A stretch of 64,000 nucleotides of DNA from Opitutia bacterium (GTDB lineage Bacteria > Verrucomicrobiota > Verrucomicrobiia > Opitutales > Opitutaceae): assembly GCA_016217595.1 (NCBI GenBank), contig JACRHS010000020.1:124001-188000 (forward strand), read 5' to 3'. The stretch's first letter is position 1. Every line of letters starts with the position of its first letter. Below, piece after piece: positions 61,661-64,000 of this stretch. Both the position numbers and the translations under genes were made by a program. The notes below the pieces were generated by a model, which had not been told where the DNA came from, did no database searches, and worked only from the letters and a program-made list of their open reading frames with translations.

Positions 61661-62671
61661 GTGACTGCTCAAACTCAACGGCGCCGCGTTCTCGTCATCG
61701 ACGACGACCCCATCCAATTCCGGTTGGTGCAGGAATTGTTTACGAAGTTTCGCGGCGAACGTTTCACTCTCGAATGGGCCTCGCAGTACGAAAACGGCCT
61801 GCGCCACCTGCTCTCCGGCGAATACTGCACCTGCCTCCTCGACTACCAACTCGGCAACCGCGACGGCCTGGAATTGCTGCGTGAAGCCCAGGCCGCGCAA
61901 TGCCGCACCCCTGTCATCGTGCTCACCGGCTGGTCGACGGAGGAAGTTGATTTTGCCGCGATGGACGCCGGCGCGTCGGACTACCTCGTCAAAGATGAAA
62001 TCACGCCGCGTCTGCTCGAACGCGCGATCCGCTACATCCTCAAGCTGCACGAGACCATGGAGGCGCTCCGCCAGCTCGCCACGCATGACGAGCTCACCGG
62101 CCTGTTTAACCGCCGCGAACTCATCCGCACACTCCGCGACGAAGCGCAGCGCGCCCAACGTTTCCGCCGCCCCTTCGCGCTGACGCTGATCGACCTCGAC
62201 CACTTCAAACAGATCAACGACACCCACGGCCACCAAGCGGGCGACCACGTATTGCGTCAGGTGGCCGACCGGCTCGCCGCCCACATACGCGCAGTGGATC
62301 GCGTGGCCCGCTACGGCGGCGAGGAATTCGCCCTGGTCCAGGTGGAAGCCGACCGCGTCACCGCCCTCGATGCCGCGCAGCGGCTCTGTGCCCAGTTCGC
62401 CGCCAATCCCTGCATCCTGCCGGAGCGCGGTCTGGTGTTGCCCGTCACGCTCAGCGCGGGCGTGGCGGCCTTCCCTGCCGATGGCGACACGATCGACGTG
62501 CTCGTGGAGGCCGCGGATCGCGCTCTCTACACCGCCAAAGCGCGCGGACGCAACATTGCCATCGGCGCGCACGAGGCCACCGCCAACATCCTCACGGCCG
62601 AACCACCAATTGCGTCCGTTGCGAGCGTTGCAGATAGCGCTGCGCAAACTCCGCCAGTTGCTCACGCGTGA
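61661..62671 (+). CDS. Response regulator with GGDEF domain (diguanylate cyclase)
   Basis: This protein of about 336 residues makes cyclic di-GMP under control of a receiver domain. The receiver (about 8-128) has the acidic pair VIDDDP, the phosphoacceptor Asp61 (CLLDYQLGNRDG) and the conserved Lys111 (LVKDE). A short helical linker leads to the GGDEF domain (about 145-310), with the active site RYGGEEF (219-223) and the inhibitory I-site RAVD (210-213), so it is likely active and feedback-inhibited. The start is either GTG 61661 or TTG 61652; no ATG is available. The last 27 codons overlap the 3' end of the M16 gene on the other strand. No histidine kinase is adjacent. Confidence 0.9.
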   Translation: MTAQTQRRRVLVIDDDPIQFRLVQELFTKFRGERFTLEWASQYENGLRHLLSGEYCTCLLDYQLGNRDGLELLREAQAAQCRTPVIVLTGWSTEEVDFAAMDAGASDYLVKDEITPRLLERAIRYILKLHETMEALRQLATHDELTGLFNRRELIRTLRDEAQRAQRFRRPFALTLIDLDHFKQINDTHGHQAGDHVLRQVADRLAAHIRAVDRVARYGGEEFALVQVEADRVTALDAAQRLCAQFAANPCILPERGLVLPVTLSAGVAAFPADGDTIDVLVEAADRALYTAKARGRNIAIGAHEATANILTAEPPIASVASVADSAAQTPPVAHA

Positions 62672-64000
62672 CGGCGGCGATGCGCTCATCGTAGTACGTG
62701 CCGTCGTCGTTGGGCAGACCGTAGAGCCGGTTCAATCCGGCGTGCATCGCGCGCGCGGAGTTGGATTGCAGCGCCTGCCGCCGCGCCGCCTTGAGGCGCG
62801 TCTGGCACCGGCTCAATTCCACCGGCTCGACTCCGCCCGCCGCCACGCGCGCGATCTCGGCGTCGATCTCCGCGAGCACCTGGGCCGCGCGCTCCGATGC
62901 CGTGCCGGCGAAGAAATAAAACATCGCCGCGTCCAGGCCGGTGACGCGCGCTGAACGCACGAAATAGGCGAGCCCCTGCTCCTCGCGCACGCGCTCGAAG
63001 AGCCGCGAAGCCATGCCGCTGAAAAGTTCGTCGGCGACCTCGCCCACGTAGAAATCGGCCGCCCCCAGCGTCGGCCCGGGAAACGCCTGCAACACCACCG
63101 CCTGCTCGCGCGGTTGTGTTTCCACAAAATCGCCCACGGCGGCCGCCCCGGTGAACGTCACTGCCGGCGCCGTCAGCGGCGTCTTGGGTAGCTTGGCCAG
63201 CCAGGCCCGCAATTTCGGCAACAACTGGCGCGGATCGAAATCGCCCGCGACCGCCACCACGGTGTTGGAGGCCACGACCAGCCGCCGGTACTGCGCCTTG
63301 ATGTCGGCGACCGTGAGCTGCCGCAGACTCGTCTCGTCGCCTTGCGCGTCGATGGCCAGCGGGTGTGAGCCAAAAAATTTCTGCCGGACGAGTTTCTTGG
63401 CCAGCGTCACGACATCGTCGTTGTCCTGCTGGAGCTCGGCCAGCTGCGCGTCGCGCTCAGTGGCAAAGGTCGTCGCGCGAAAATCCGGCGTGAGCAACGC
63501 GTCGCTCAACACCTGGAGCGCGCGATCGGTGTCGGTCGGCAACACCTCGGCGGCCAGCCCGAAACTGTTGTTGCCCGAGAACGGATAAAACGCGCCGCCG
63601 ACCTCCTCGATGTATTGCGCCACCGCAGCGGCGCTGCGCCGGCGGGTGTCCTTGGTGAGCAAGGTTGCGAGCAGGGCCGTGACGCCGCGCTTGCCCGGCG
63701 TCTCAAACATTGGCCCGCCCTGACAGAGCACGCGCAGGTGCAAGTTGGGCAGATGGCGGTCGGGGCGCAGCAATATGCGCACACCGTTGGGCAGCGTCGT
63801 CTCGGTGAACTCCGCCGTGGTGACCGTGCTGTTCGCACCCGCGGCAGTCGTGGGCGCGGCGCTTTTGGGATTCAGCGAAACCTCTGTGAGCCGCGAAGGC
63901 ACGAGGTAGGTGCGCAACACGCGTTGCAGCGAGGCGGCGGTGACGCCGCGCAATCGCTCGAAATAGCCGCGACTGAAATCGAGATCACCCGCCACCACTT
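62592..64000 (-). CDS. M16-family zinc peptidase, C-terminal part
   Basis: This is the C-terminal part (about 469 residues) of a long two-unit M16 peptidase whose start lies beyond the right edge. The first 45 residues (DFSRGYFERLRGVTAASLQR) look like the end of one M16 unit. A full second unit follows: TTLPNGVRILLRPDRHLPNL, a non-catalytic copy of the zinc region, GDFVETQPREQAVVLQAFPG and SGMASRLFERVREEQGLAYF. The zinc motif HxxEH is missing in this unit (DTRRRSAAAVAQYIEEVGG stands in its place). The active site should therefore lie in the missing N-terminal unit. Such tandem M16 proteins are periplasmic in many Gram-negative bacteria. Its end overlaps the diguanylate cyclase gene by 80 bases. 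Confidence 0.85.
   Translation of the reverse strand, partial: VVAGDLDFSRGYFERLRGVTAASLQRVLRTYLVPSRLTEVSLNPKSAAPTTAAGANSTVTTAEFTETTLPNGVRILLRPDRHLPNLHLRVLCQGGPMFETPGKRGVTALLATLLTKDTRRRSAAAVAQYIEEVGGAFYPFSGNNSFGLAAEVLPTDTDRALQVLSDALLTPDFRATTFATERDAQLAELQQDNDDVVTLAKKLVRQKFFGSHPLAIDAQGDETSLRQLTVADIKAQYRRLVVASNTVVAVAGDFDPRQLLPKLRAWLAKLPKTPLTAPAVTFTGAAAVGDFVETQPREQAVVLQAFPGPTLGAADFYVGEVADELFSGMASRLFERVREEQGLAYFVRSARVTGLDAAMFYFFAGTASERAAQVLAEIDAEIARVAAGGVEPVELSRCQTRLKAARRQALQSNSARAMHAGLNRLYGLPNDDGTYYDERIAAVTREQLAEFAQRYLQRSQRTQLVVRP

Overview
The window is a GC-rich chromosomal stretch from a Verrucomicrobiota bacterium, most likely of the Opitutaceae. That placement rests on the protein style (a long TonB-dependent receptor with a carboxypeptidase-like N-terminal domain, a Bacteroidota/Verrucomicrobiota-type topoisomerase A subunit, a B-type SdhCAB, ExbB-ExbD-ExbD-TonB) and on translation starts that lack Shine-Dalgarno sequences and instead sit behind pyrimidine-rich tracts. 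It is inference; no rRNA is present to confirm it. The gene content is mostly ordinary core chromosome. I saw no insertion sequences, phage genes, integrases or CRISPR arrays.

Layout. 1-4 kb: the 5' end of lysA (cut by the window edge), a small membrane ORF, a WHy/LEA14-like lipoprotein and a large transglutaminase-like DUF3857 protein. 4-7.7 kb: sdhC-sdhA-sdhB. 7.9-12 kb: a PaaK/CapK-like adenylate-forming enzyme, a Nudix hydrolase, a membrane-anchored LysM protein and a secreted ceramidase-like protein. 12-15 kb: a topoisomerase IV/gyrase-type A subunit and a HAD acid phosphatase lipoprotein. 14.9-18.3 kb: an MBOAT O-acyltransferase operon with a 50-residue DUF5989-like membrane protein, an unknown membrane protein and an SGNH-type protein. 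18.4-24.4 kb: [NiFe]-hydrogenase maturation genes hypC, hypD, hypA, hypB and hypF, interrupted by an orphan sugar-type periplasmic binding protein; hypE and the hydrogenase itself are not in the window.

24.5-32.7 kb: two small unknown proteins, a TMTC-like membrane protein with a TPR tail, then a TonB-dependent receptor and a xylose-isomerase-like TIM-barrel enzyme. These last two genes share a LacI-like operator and probably form a small carbohydrate regulon. 32.8-40.5 kb: a translation cluster (rpmI-rplT, pheS-pheT, gatC-gatA-gatB). 40.8-41.2 kb: three tRNA genes (Lys-CTT, Thr-TGT, Gln-CTG). 41.5-46.5 kb: a seven-gene Ton/Tol-like energy-transduction operon (ExbB, two ExbD, TonB, a secreted TPR protein and two membrane-anchored coiled-coil proteins). 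46.9-52.5 kb: a large secreted GH38 alpha-mannosidase and a HupE/UreJ-like membrane protein. 52.5-58.9 kb: an envelope/isoprenoid operon uppS-cdsA-dxr-rseP-ispG. 59.4 kb on: dnaA behind a 492-base non-coding stretch that is a reasonable oriC candidate, a small unknown protein, a REC-GGDEF diguanylate cyclase and the C-terminal half of an M16 peptidase running off the end.

The most notable observations are the consistent pyrimidine-rich leaders in place of Shine-Dalgarno sites, the paired operator upstream of the TonB receptor and the TIM-barrel enzyme, an AT-rich mosaic block inside rseP, the orphan binding protein inside the hyp cluster, the seven-gene Ton/Tol-like operon and the unlisted 50-residue ORF in the MBOAT operon.
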